From: Providencia heimbachae ATCC 35613
Lineage (GTDB): Bacteria; Pseudomonadota; Gammaproteobacteria; Enterobacterales; Enterobacteriaceae
Length of the DNA stretch: 64,000 nucleotides
Assembly: GCF_001655055.1 (NCBI RefSeq)
Contig: NZ_LXEW01000047.1
Span: 1-64,000 of the forward strand
Reading direction: 5' to 3'
Shown: in pieces, positions 8,588 through 16,636 of the stretch
Layout: every line of letters begins with the position of its first letter
How positions within the stretch are numbered: position 1 is the stretch's first letter
Made by a program: the position numbers and the translations under genes
Notes under the pieces: model-generated
Database searches by the model: none
What the model was told of the DNA's origin: nothing
What the model saw: only the letters and a program-made list of their open reading frames with translations

Positions 8588-9994
8588 ATGTCATTAATAA
8601 TGAATCTCAATGAACAACAGAGAAAAAGGTTGCACCAAATAACATTGGTTGCAACCTTTGGCGGATTGCTTTTTGGTTATGACACCGGAGTTATCAATGG
8701 TGCTTTTTCATCTCTAAAAGAAAATATGGGATTAACACCAACAACAGAAGGCTTAGTGATGAGCGTTCTGTTAGTGGGAGCTGCATTGGGTAGCGTTTGC
8801 GGTGGGCGGGTTGCCGACTATATAGGGCGCCGTACTTATTTGCTGTATCTTTCATTTCTATTTCTTGCAGGTGCATTTTTATCGGCCGCTGCGCCTAATA
8901 TTGAAATTCTACTCGTTGCACGTTTTCTTCTTGGATTTGCGGTCGGGGGGGCATCCGTCACCGCGCCCACTTTTATCTCTGAGGTCGCACCCACCGAGAT
9001 GCGAGGGAAGCTGACAGGGCTAAATGAAGTTGCCATTGTTATCGGTCAGTTAGCGGCATTTGCGATTAATGCGGTTATTGGACTCGTTTGGGGACATTTA
9101 CCTGAAGTCTGGCGTTATATGTTATTAGTGCAGGCAGTTCCAGCTCTGTGTTTGCTCTTCGGTATGTGGCGAGCACCTGAGAGCCCACGTTGGCTAATGA
9201 GTAAAAATCGTCGAGAAGAAGCGTTAAAAATCCTCAAGCAAATTCGCCCCGAAGAACGCGCCATTCAAGAATACCAAGATATTGTGACACTTCTTGATGT
9301 TGAAGCGGCAGAGCTCAAGAAAAATCCTGAAGCGCATAAAACAAATTTAGCACTGATTTTTAGTACTCCATGGATCTTCAAATTAGTTTTGATTGGTATG
9401 GTGTGGGCGGCATTGCAGCAAACCACCGGTGTTAACGTTATTATGTATTACGGTACTGAAATTCTTAAAACCGCAGGTTTCTCAGAACAAACCTCACTCG
9501 TTTTTAACGTGCTAAATGGTGTGTTCTCGGTTGGTGGTATGGTATTTGGGGTACTTTTCTTAGTTGACCGTTTTAAACGTAAAACGTTGATTGTCGGTGG
9601 TTTTGCCTTAATGGCTTCCTTACACTTATTGATTGCGGCAACTGACTACTTCTTAACCGGTGATGTAAAAGCGACATTAATTTGGTTACTCGGTGCGATT
9701 TTCGTTGGTGTAATGCAAGGTACGATGGGCTTCTTAACTTGGGTCGTGTTAGCTGAACTATTCCCGCTCAAAATTCGGGGCCTTTCAATGGGAATATCGG
9801 TGTTCTTTATGTGGATTATGAATGCGATTGTTAGTTATCTATTCCCGGTATTACAAGCTGAACTTGGTTTAGGTCCAGTATTCCTTATTTTCGCGGTGAT
9901 AAACTATCTAGCCATTCTCTTTGTGGTGAAATTACTTCCCGAAACATCGAATAAATCATTGGAACAGCTGGAAGAAGAATTGTCATCAATGTAG
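8588..9994 (+). CDS. iolT: MFS sugar/polyol transporter, probable myo-inositol:H+ symporter
   Basis: 468 residues with 12 predicted membrane segments of the sugar porter family. Hallmarks: GYDTGVINGA near residue 28, the loop 2-3 motif GGRVADYIGRR, PESPRWL (about residues 196-202) at the end of segment 6, QQTTGVNVIMYY in segment 7, and the C-terminal PETSNKSLEQLEE. These match the IolT/IolT1 inositol permeases. The start has AATAAGGTAATAA upstream; a second ATG follows four codons in. The position between iolG and the rest of the iol genes supports inositol as substrate, though another polyol cannot be excluded. The gene is bracketed by an exact 15-bp inverted repeat. Confidence 0.85.
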   Translation: MSLIMNLNEQQRKRLHQITLVATFGGLLFGYDTGVINGAFSSLKENMGLTPTTEGLVMSVLLVGAALGSVCGGRVADYIGRRTYLLYLSFLFLAGAFLSAAAPNIEILLVARFLLGFAVGGASVTAPTFISEVAPTEMRGKLTGLNEVAIVIGQLAAFAINAVIGLVWGHLPEVWRYMLLVQAVPALCLLFGMWRAPESPRWLMSKNRREEALKILKQIRPEERAIQEYQDIVTLLDVEAAELKKNPEAHKTNLALIFSTPWIFKLVLIGMVWAALQQTTGVNVIMYYGTEILKTAGFSEQTSLVFNVLNGVFSVGGMVFGVLFLVDRFKRKTLIVGGFALMASLHLLIAATDYFLTGDVKATLIWLLGAIFVGVMQGTMGFLTWVVLAELFPLKIRGLSMGISVFFMWIMNAIVSYLFPVLQAELGLGPVFLIFAVINYLAILFVVKLLPETSNKSLEQLEEELSSM

Positions 9995-9996
9995 CT

Positions 9997-10024
9997 ATAC
10001 CCGTCAGACTTCAAGTTGCTTGGG
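9997..10024. repeat. Repeat end, right of iolT
   Basis: ATACCCGTCAGACTTCAAGT and following bases; TTCAAGTTGCTTGGG at 10010-10024 is the exact inverse of 8153-8167. It overlaps the short gap between iolT and the EIIA gene. Confidence 0.7.
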
Positions 10025-10048
10025 TGTTACCTTTAAAGAGGGTTGTAT

Positions 10049-10477
10049 ATGATTGAACAACTGACTGCAAGTAATCTTCACTTAGGTTGTCATGCAAAAA
10101 ATAAAGCCGAAGTTTTAAAAATGGTCGGAAGTGAATTCAAAAATAAAGGATATGTAGACCAAGATTGTGTGCATTTTCTTAATGAAAGAGAATTACAGAT
10201 CTCAACCTTTTTAGGAAATGGAATTACTTTACCTCACTTACCGAAGTCAGCTAACGATATTATTTTAAAGACCGGTGTGGAAATATTTCAGTTTCCAGAT
10301 GGTGTAATTTGGGATAGAACCAATGTGATGTTTATTGCAATTGGCGTTATCGCAAAATCAAGAGAGCATATTGATGTTCTTAGAGAGGTTGCTGTCATTT
10401 TCAGTGATGAATTTATTGCAAATGCACTTTCTATCACATCAAGTGAGGAAGAGTTTCTCAGTATCCTACATCGCTAA
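10049..10477 (+). CDS. Stand-alone PTS EIIA domain protein (fructose/mannitol type)
   Basis: 142 residues from the ATG at 10049 (AAAGAGGG lies seven bases before it; an in-frame TTG at 10043 is less likely). It is one complete PTS EIIA type-2 domain with the phosphorylatable His63 in GNGITLPHLP and the conserved C-terminal helix region (REHIDVLREVAVIFSD). EIIA domains accept phosphate from HPr and pass it to EIIB. No EIIB or EIIC gene is nearby. It follows an MFS inositol transporter by 54 bases, so it may act as a phosphorylation-dependent regulator of the transporter or pathway rather than in transport (inference). It ends in a hairpin at 10483-10518. Confidence 0.85.
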   Translation: MIEQLTASNLHLGCHAKNKAEVLKMVGSEFKNKGYVDQDCVHFLNERELQISTFLGNGITLPHLPKSANDIILKTGVEIFQFPDGVIWDRTNVMFIAIGVIAKSREHIDVLREVAVIFSDEFIANALSITSSEEEFLSILHR

Positions 10478-10482
10478 TACGA

Positions 10483-10518
10483 AAGCACAATGGGTACCAT
10501 AAAGTATCCATTGTGCTT
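10483..10518 (+). terminator. Hairpin after the EIIA gene
   Basis: Stem AAGCACAATGG / CCATTGTGCTT, with further pairing in the loop, five bases after the EIIA stop. There is no T run. The following bases (10531-10592) hold a run of CATTTCATT-like units, that is, clustered half-sites of the candidate inositol operator. The 339-bp interval up to 10816 has no gene. Confidence 0.5.
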
Positions 10519-10702
10519 AATTCAGGTTATTCCATTTTAAAGCCATTTCATTTCATTAGTTTCCTTTTCATTCCATTTTTCATTTCATTTAATGGCTTCT
10601 CAGAGGTGATGGGAATAATTTATTTCTTTATATATTAAATGATTACAAAGAAAATTAACGCCAGATCACATAATGAAATTAATATTTCTTGTTTTGTTGA
10701 AA

Positions 10703-10720
10703 ATGAAACAAATATTCCGT
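10703..10720. promoter_or_regulatory. Candidate inositol repressor operator 4
   Basis: ATGAAAC-AAAT-ATTCCGT matches 11 of 14 positions of the ATGAAAT-N4-ATTTCAT motif. It lies about 97 bases before the start of the second dehydrogenase gene, which heads the iolC-iolE-iolB group. Confidence 0.4.
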
Positions 10721-10816
10721 ATAACATCAGTATCAAATTAAAAATATCAAGCACAGTTATCGGAAGCACAGGGTGTTAGAGATGACGAGCTTTATCTTCA
10801 TGAGGGAGAGGACATA

Positions 10817-11950
10817 ATGAAAGAAATCCGTATTGGTATGATTGGTACTGGTTATATAGGGCGTGCTCATGCCATTGCTTATGCACAAGCGTCGACCGTG
10901 TTCCCTCTACAAGGGAAGCTCATTCGTGAAATGATTGCAGAAATTACCCCTGAACTTGCGCAAGAGCGTGCAAAAGAGATGGGATTTAATCGTTCAACAG
11001 ATGATTGGCGCAAACTGGTTGCGGATCCAAATATCGATGTGGTTGATATTTGTTCCCCTAATTTCCTTCATAAAGAAATGGCCATGGAAGCCATTAAACA
11101 TGGAAAACATGTTTATTGTGAAAAGCCCTTAGCATTGAACTCAGCAGATGCCAAAGAAATGGTAGAAGCCGCTGAAAAAGCAGGTGTCAAAACACTGGTA
11201 GGCTTCAATTATATGAAAAACCCAACCGCGCAGTTAGCAAAAGAAATTATTGCTAACGGTGAAATTGGTGAGGTTATCCATTTTTACGGTACGCACAACG
11301 AAGATTATATGGCAGATCCTAACGCACCGATCCATTGGCATTGTTTTAAAGAAAAAGCAGGACTGGGTGCGCTTGGGGATTTATCCGCACACATTATTAA
11401 TATGGCGCAATTCTTAGTCGGCGATATTGAAACGGTGTGTGGTGACATGGAGATTGTGATTAAACAACGTCCGGAAAAAGCCGGGTCTTCTGTGATGGTT
11501 GATGTTGAAAATGAAGACCAAGCACATGCCATGGTTCGTTTTGCGGGGGGGGCAATGGGGGTGATTGAAACATCTCGTATCGCATCTGGACGTAAAATGG
11601 GGCTGACTTATGTGGTGACGGGGACGAAAGGTACCTTATCTTTTACGCAAGAAAGAATGGCAGAGTTAAAACTCTATCGCCACGATGAGCCTTCAAATCG
11701 TCAGGGATTTAAAACAATTTTAGTTGGGCCGGAACATCCTGATTACGCACCATTTTGTAATGGGGCCGGCCATGGCATTGGATTTAACGATCAAAAAACA
11801 GTTGAAGTACGTGATTTAATTGATGGCGTAGCGGCAGACAAAAAAATGTGGCCAGATTTTGAAGAAGGCTGGAAAGTGTCGCGAATTTTAGATGCTATCG
11901 CCCGTTCTTATGAAGAACAACGCTGGGTTAAAGTAACTGAAATCAACTGA
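10817..11950 (+). CDS. Second inositol-type Gfo/Idh/MocA dehydrogenase
   Basis: 377 residues. Rossmann motif GTGYIGRAHA (residues 10-19), intact EKP (CEKPLALNS, Lys103), and the C-terminal GALGDLSAHIINMAQFL with its active-site Asp and His. It is longer than IolG and resembles the second inositol dehydrogenase of enterobacterial iol islands (IolG2), which may act on scyllo-inositol, another stereoisomer, or a methylated inositol; the substrate cannot be read from sequence. GGGAGAGGA precedes the ATG. It is followed by the iolC fusion 25 bases downstream and probably starts the operon ending with iolB. Confidence 0.82.
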   Translation: MKEIRIGMIGTGYIGRAHAIAYAQASTVFPLQGKLIREMIAEITPELAQERAKEMGFNRSTDDWRKLVADPNIDVVDICSPNFLHKEMAMEAIKHGKHVYCEKPLALNSADAKEMVEAAEKAGVKTLVGFNYMKNPTAQLAKEIIANGEIGEVIHFYGTHNEDYMADPNAPIHWHCFKEKAGLGALGDLSAHIINMAQFLVGDIETVCGDMEIVIKQRPEKAGSSVMVDVENEDQAHAMVRFAGGAMGVIETSRIASGRKMGLTYVVTGTKGTLSFTQERMAELKLYRHDEPSNRQGFKTILVGPEHPDYAPFCNGAGHGIGFNDQKTVEVRDLIDGVAADKKMWPDFEEGWKVSRILDAIARSYEEQRWVKVTEIN

Positions 11951-11975
11951 TTTTGTTGTAGTTAAGGGGTAATTA

Positions 11976-13880
11976 ATGGATAAGCAGAAGAAGTTAGATG
12001 TTATCTGTATGGGCCGTATTGCCGTTGACCTTTACGGACAACAGATAGGTTCTCGTTTAGAAGACATGAGCAGTTTTTCTAAGTATTTAGGCGGCTCATC
12101 TGGAAACGTTGCATTTGGTACCGCTATTCAAGGGTTGAAATCATCGATGCTGGCGCGTGTTGGCGATGAACATATGGGACGCTTTCTTCGTGAAGAGTTA
12201 CAGCGAGTCGGATGTGATACTAGTCATTTGATCACCGATAAAGATCGTTTGACCGCATTGGTAATTTTAGGCATTAAAGACCAAGATACGTTCCCGCTCA
12301 TTTTTTATCGTGAGAATTGTGCGGATATGGCCATCACACCGGATGATTTTACTGAAGAATTTATTGCTTCCGCTCGCTGCTTAGCCATCACGGGAACGCA
12401 TTTATCGAATCCGAAAACACGAGCCGCAGTATTAAAAGCATTAGAGTATGCGAAACGTAACAATGTAAAAACAGCCATTGATATTGATTACCGCCCTGTA
12501 TTGTGGGGATTGACCTCGCTCGGTGACGGGGAAACACGTTTTATTGCTTCAGAAAAAGTGACTGAAGAACTGCAAGAAGTATTATCAATGTTTGATCTGA
12601 TTGTTGGCACCGAGGAAGAGTTCCATATTGCAGGCGGTACCACAGATACTATCCAAGCATTGAAAAATATTCGTAAAATCAGTAACGCCGAATTAGTTTG
12701 CAAGCGAGGTTCACTCGGTTGTTCAGTTTACAGTGCTGCAATCCCCGAAACATTAGATGAAGGGGTGACTGTGCACGGTGTTCGAGTTGAAGTACTCAAT
12801 GTTTTAGGGGCTGGTGATGCCTTTATGTCAGGGCTATTACGGGGTTATCTGAACGGTGAAGGTTGGGAAAAAGCCTGTGCTTATGCAAATGCGTGTGGTG
12901 CTTTGGTGGTTTCTCGTCATGGTTGCGCTCCTGCAATGCCATCTAAAATTGAGTTAGATAACTACTTAGCCCGTGCAGCTGCCGTTCCCCGCCCAGACTT
13001 AGACCCAATGTTAAATCATTTGCACCGTGTGACAACCCGTTCTGTGCAGTGGGATGAGCTTTGTGTGATGGCGTTTGATCACCGTATTCAGTTTGTCGAT
13101 ATGGCGCGCACTGCTGGAGTGGATATTTCATGTATCCCACAATTGAAAAAGCTTATTTTCCGCGCTAGCCGCGAAGTTGCAGATGAAGCTAATCTACAAG
13201 GCAAGGCAGGGCTATTGTGTGATAGCACCTTCGGGCAGGATGTATTGAATGATGTGACTGGACGCGGCTGGTGGATTGGTCGTCCTATTGAATTACCCGC
13301 CTCAAGGCCATTACGCTTAGAGCACGGTAATATTGGTTCGCAATTAGTGAGCTGGCCGAAAGAACATATCGTGAAGTGTTTAGTGTTCTTCCATCCTGAA
13401 GATAACCATCCGTTGCGTCTTGAACAAGAAAAAACGGTTCAAGAAGTCTACAGCGCTTGTTGCCAATCGGGTCATGAATTACTGCTTGAAGTGATTTTAC
13501 CGCCGAATATGGAGCGTAATGATGCACTTTATTTACGGGCAATAAAGCGTTTCTATAACCTTGGGATTAAACCCGATTGGTGGAAATTACCGCCATTAAA
13601 ATCAGAGAATTGGGATGCGGTTGATCGCTTAATTCAAGAGCGTGACCCGTATTGCCGTGGTGTCGTTTTATTAGGCCTCGATGCGCCACAAGCTGAGCTT
13701 CAAGCTGGGTTTAATGCCGCAGCAGGTAAATCCATCGTTAAAGGATTTGCAGTAGGCCGTACATTGTTTGGCAAGCCTTCACTCGAGTGGATGCAAGGTG
13801 AGCTTACTGACGACGAACTGGTCCAAAAAATCAAAACCAATTACCTCAATCTGATCGCTTTATGGCGTCAGCGTAAATAA
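11976..13880 (+). CDS. iolC: Bifunctional 5-dehydro-2-deoxygluconokinase / DUF2090 aldolase-like fusion
   Basis: 634 residues in two parts. Residues 1-about 330 are a PfkB-family kinase with the N-terminal GGSSGNVAFG, the anion-hole motif NVLGAGDAFMSG and catalytic Asp281; this is IolC, which phosphorylates 2-deoxy-5-keto-gluconate. Residues from about 345 to the end are a DUF2090 domain, a class I aldolase-like TIM barrel. Such fusions are common in proteobacterial inositol clusters, and the second half is thought to cleave the kinase product to dihydroxyacetone phosphate and malonate semialdehyde, replacing IolJ. No separate iolJ exists in the cluster, which supports that. TAAGGGG precedes the start. 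Confidence 0.9.
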   Translation: MDKQKKLDVICMGRIAVDLYGQQIGSRLEDMSSFSKYLGGSSGNVAFGTAIQGLKSSMLARVGDEHMGRFLREELQRVGCDTSHLITDKDRLTALVILGIKDQDTFPLIFYRENCADMAITPDDFTEEFIASARCLAITGTHLSNPKTRAAVLKALEYAKRNNVKTAIDIDYRPVLWGLTSLGDGETRFIASEKVTEELQEVLSMFDLIVGTEEEFHIAGGTTDTIQALKNIRKISNAELVCKRGSLGCSVYSAAIPETLDEGVTVHGVRVEVLNVLGAGDAFMSGLLRGYLNGEGWEKACAYANACGALVVSRHGCAPAMPSKIELDNYLARAAAVPRPDLDPMLNHLHRVTTRSVQWDELCVMAFDHRIQFVDMARTAGVDISCIPQLKKLIFRASREVADEANLQGKAGLLCDSTFGQDVLNDVTGRGWWIGRPIELPASRPLRLEHGNIGSQLVSWPKEHIVKCLVFFHPEDNHPLRLEQEKTVQEVYSACCQSGHELLLEVILPPNMERNDALYLRAIKRFYNLGIKPDWWKLPPLKSENWDAVDRLIQERDPYCRGVVLLGLDAPQAELQAGFNAAAGKSIVKGFAVGRTLFGKPSLEWMQGELTDDELVQKIKTNYLNLIALWRQRK

Positions 13881-13910
13881 TATTATTCTTACCTACATAG
13901 GAGCTTCATC

Positions 13911-14804
13911 ATGGCAATCCAACTTGGTATTAACCCTTTGACATGGACGAATGATGATTTACCCACTCTGGGGGCAGAAACGTCCCTAGAAACGTGCTTA
14001 ACAGAAGGCCGTCAGGCAGGTTTTGTTGGCTTTGAATTAGGCAATAAATTTCCACGTAAAGCGGAAATTCTAGGACCAATTTTAGAAAAGCATGATGTAA
14101 AACTGGTTTCAGGCTGGTATTCGGGCGAATTACTGACTCGCAGCGTGGAAGAAGAAATTGAAGCGGTACAAGGGCATTTGGCATTATTACGTGATCTCGG
14201 TGCTAAAGTGATGGTATTTGCGGAAGTCACTAATTGCATTCATGGGGATCAAGATAAGCCTGTTCATATGCGCCCCTTATTCCCAGCAGATAAGTGGGAA
14301 GAATACGGTAAAAAATTAACTGAATTCGCTAAATACACTTTATCTCAAGGGGTTAAAATTGCTTATCACCATCATATGGGAACGGTAATTGAATCAGCAG
14401 AGGATGTTGATAATCTGATGAAATATACCGGTGATGAAGTTGGTTTATTACTCGATACCGGTCACTTAACTTTTGCAGGCGCCGACCCAGTTGAAGTTGC
14501 GAAGCGTTGGGCAAAACGGATTAATCACGTCCACTGTAAAGATGTACGCCCTGATGTGCTGCAAGATGTGAAAAACCGTAAAACAAGTTTTTTAAATGCA
14601 GTATTAGCGGGCGTATTTACAGTACCGGGTGATGGCTGTGTGAATTATCCAGAAGTTTTTAAAGTGCTAAAAAATAGCCAATATGAAAATGGTTGGTTAG
14701 TGGTTGAAGCGGAGCAAGATCCTGCTATTGCACATCCATTAACATATGCAACACTGGGATATAATAATCTGCATAAATTCGCTAAAGATGCAGGATTAAT
14801 TTAA
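13911..14804 (+). CDS. iolE: myo-Inosose-2 dehydratase
   Basis: 297 residues, a xylose-isomerase-like TIM barrel. It dehydrates 2-keto-myo-inositol to 3D-(3,5/4)-trihydroxycyclohexane-1,2-dione with a divalent metal, the step between IolG and IolD. Recognisable parts are GINPLTWTNDD at the N-terminus, YHHHMGT, LLLDTGHL and NHVHCKDVR, with VVEAEQDP near the C-terminus, which supply the metal and substrate ligands. TAGGAGC lies before the ATG. It follows iolC by 30 bases. The gap to iolB contains a perfect 11-bp hairpin. Length and motifs match known IolE. Confidence 0.93.
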   Translation: MAIQLGINPLTWTNDDLPTLGAETSLETCLTEGRQAGFVGFELGNKFPRKAEILGPILEKHDVKLVSGWYSGELLTRSVEEEIEAVQGHLALLRDLGAKVMVFAEVTNCIHGDQDKPVHMRPLFPADKWEEYGKKLTEFAKYTLSQGVKIAYHHHMGTVIESAEDVDNLMKYTGDEVGLLLDTGHLTFAGADPVEVAKRWAKRINHVHCKDVRPDVLQDVKNRKTSFLNAVLAGVFTVPGDGCVNYPEVFKVLKNSQYENGWLVVEAEQDPAIAHPLTYATLGYNNLHKFAKDAGLI

Positions 14805-14865
14805 TTCGTTGAGTCATCAAACGTTATTAAAATCACATTAGTAAGCATAGCAGTTAACGTAATTT

Positions 14866-14915
14866 GAGTTGCATGTCGGTGACAAACCAAAATAAATGTC
14901 GTTAACATGCAACTC
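14866..14915 (+). promoter_or_regulatory. Intercistronic hairpin between iolE and iolB
   Basis: Perfect 11-bp inverted repeat GAGTTGCATGT (14866-14876) / ACATGCAACTC (14905-14915) ending 28 bases before the iolB start. There is no T run, so an RNA stability or partial attenuation element is more likely than a terminator. Confidence 0.5.
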
Positions 14916-14943
14916 GAAGAATAAAGGAGATTGGAGGAAGAAA

Positions 14944-15774
14944 ATGTCTAAATTATTATCAAAATACCATGCTCCAGATGCTCAAAAACGTACTCAACAT
15001 ATCACACCAAAATCTGCAAATTGGGGTTATGTGCATTTTGATGTATATGAATTACAGCAGGGTGAATCGATCTCGTTACCTGCAACAGATAATGAAATGT
15101 GTTTAGTCTTAGTGGCGGGTAAAGCGACCATTAAAACTCCCGCGCAGACATTTGAAAATATTGGCGATCGTATGGATCCATTCGAGCGCAAAAAACCCTA
15201 CGCTGTTTATGTGACAGCACAAGAATTTGCAGAAGTCACCGCTGAAACTGCACTTGAATTAGCCGTTTGTCGAGCAAAAGGGAAGGGGACATACCCGACT
15301 CGTTTAATTGGGCCTGATGATATCGGTGCAGAGCAGCGTGGTCATGGATTTAATAAACGTTACGTTCATAATATTTTGCCCGATGATAAAGCCGCCGATA
15401 GTTTATTGGTTGTCGAAGTGTTTACCGATGAAGGTTGCACAAGTTCCTATCCGAGTCATAAACATGACACCGATAACGAACCAACAGAAACCTACCTGGA
15501 AGAAACGTATTATCATCGCCTGAATCCTTCTCGAGGATTTTGTATGCAACGCGTTTATACCGACGATCGAAAGTTAGACGAGTGTATGGCGGTTTATAAT
15601 AAAGATGTTGTCATGGTACCAAAAGGGTATCACCCAATGGCGACCGTAGCAGGTTATGATAACTATTACCTCAATGTGATGGCAGGACCGACACGTAAAT
15701 GGCTATTTACATGGGAAAAGGATCACAATTGGGTAAATAGCGAAGTGTATGCGGCTAAGCATCGTGAAAAGTAA
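14944..15774 (+). CDS. iolB: 5-Deoxy-glucuronate isomerase
   Basis: 276 residues from the ATG at 14944, chosen because GGAGATTGGAGGAAG lies just before it; a longer frame from 14896 has no such site. It converts 5-deoxy-glucuronate to 2-deoxy-5-keto-gluconate, feeding the IolC kinase. It is a bicupin; the C-terminal cupin shows SSYPSHKHDTDNEPTETYLEE, with metal-binding His and Glu, and PKGYHPM. It is the last gene of the group and is followed by a clear terminator at 15829. Length and motifs match the IolB family. Confidence 0.94.
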   Translation: MSKLLSKYHAPDAQKRTQHITPKSANWGYVHFDVYELQQGESISLPATDNEMCLVLVAGKATIKTPAQTFENIGDRMDPFERKKPYAVYVTAQEFAEVTAETALELAVCRAKGKGTYPTRLIGPDDIGAEQRGHGFNKRYVHNILPDDKAADSLLVVEVFTDEGCTSSYPSHKHDTDNEPTETYLEETYYHRLNPSRGFCMQRVYTDDRKLDECMAVYNKDVVMVPKGYHPMATVAGYDNYYLNVMAGPTRKWLFTWEKDHNWVNSEVYAAKHREK

Positions 15775-15828
15775 GTCGTAAAAAAGTAAGTAATGAAGAG
15801 AACCAACCAAATCTGTTATCTATCTTTT

Positions 15829-15856
15829 GCCGGTAATCTATTTACCGGCTTTTTTC
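15829..15856 (+). terminator. Terminator of the iol operon
   Basis: Stem GCCGGTAA / TTACCGGC with a 5-base loop and a run of six T residues. It closes the inositol region; the next gene is on the opposite strand. Confidence 0.9.
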
Positions 15857-15880
15857 TTATCATAATCAAAGTATTTTAAG

Positions 15881-16522
15881 CTAGTAGGCTGCGGTAAATT
15901 GCTGCCGAATAAATTGCGCATGTTCAGCTTCATCAATAATTGCAACGGCAAGATCTTCAACAGAAATTTTTGCTGGTACATTACCATTCATCAGTAATTT
16001 TTTGCCACCCAGACGGAATGTTTCGGTTCTTTCTCCTGGTTCCAACACGGCAGCAGGAGAGACAAATGTCCAATCAAGATCGGAAATAGTTTCTAAGTGT
16101 CTTTTTAATTCTCTCACCGCTTGTGCCCCAGGTTTAATCGCTGCGGGGAAATCGGGGGAATCGATCAATTCCATTCCTGGTGCAATTTCAAGACTACCTG
16201 CGCCCCCCACGACAATAAAGCGTCTTACCTTAGCATTTTGCACGGCTTGTAAAATAGCGTGGTTACCCGCAACGGTATCTTGATAAAGATTCGGGTTTTG
16301 CCAGCCGCCATTAAAGGCGCTAATCACCACATCTTGCCCTTTCAATCGAGAGGTTAACCAAGAAATATCGGTGATATCTCCAGTCACTGTAATCAGGTGG
16401 GCATGTTGTGCTAATTGATTACTATGCCGAGAGATAGCAGTAACTTGATGACCGCGCAATAAAGCTTCATTAACTAATGCTTTGCCTACAAAACCTGTTG
16501 CACCAATGATTGATATTTTCAT
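15881..16522 (-). CDS. NAD(P)-binding oxidoreductase, NmrA/atypical SDR type
   Basis: 213 residues with an N-terminal dinucleotide-binding motif, MKISIIGATGFVGKALVNEAL. The central VVISAFNGGW and the VVGGAGSLEIAPG segment are typical of the small 'NAD(P)H-binding' family (YwnB-like). The Tyr-x3-Lys catalytic pair of classical short-chain dehydrogenases is not evident, so it may sense or bind NADPH rather than act on a fixed substrate. GGAGC lies before the ATG on the minus strand. It is transcribed towards the iol terminator. The substrate is unknown. Confidence 0.75.
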   Translation of the reverse strand: MKISIIGATGFVGKALVNEALLRGHQVTAISRHSNQLAQHAHLITVTGDITDISWLTSRLKGQDVVISAFNGGWQNPNLYQDTVAGNHAILQAVQNAKVRRFIVVGGAGSLEIAPGMELIDSPDFPAAIKPGAQAVRELKRHLETISDLDWTFVSPAAVLEPGERTETFRLGGKKLLMNGNVPAKISVEDLAVAIIDEAEHAQFIRQQFTAAY

Positions 16523-16636
16523 TTTTAGCTCCGCTTCGTTTTCGCATTTTTAGTTATAGTCTATAAAAGTATAGACCCATCATTCTTCTCATTGCAGATT
16601 TTGTGTTGTAAATATCGGTATGACATTTAACGACCC

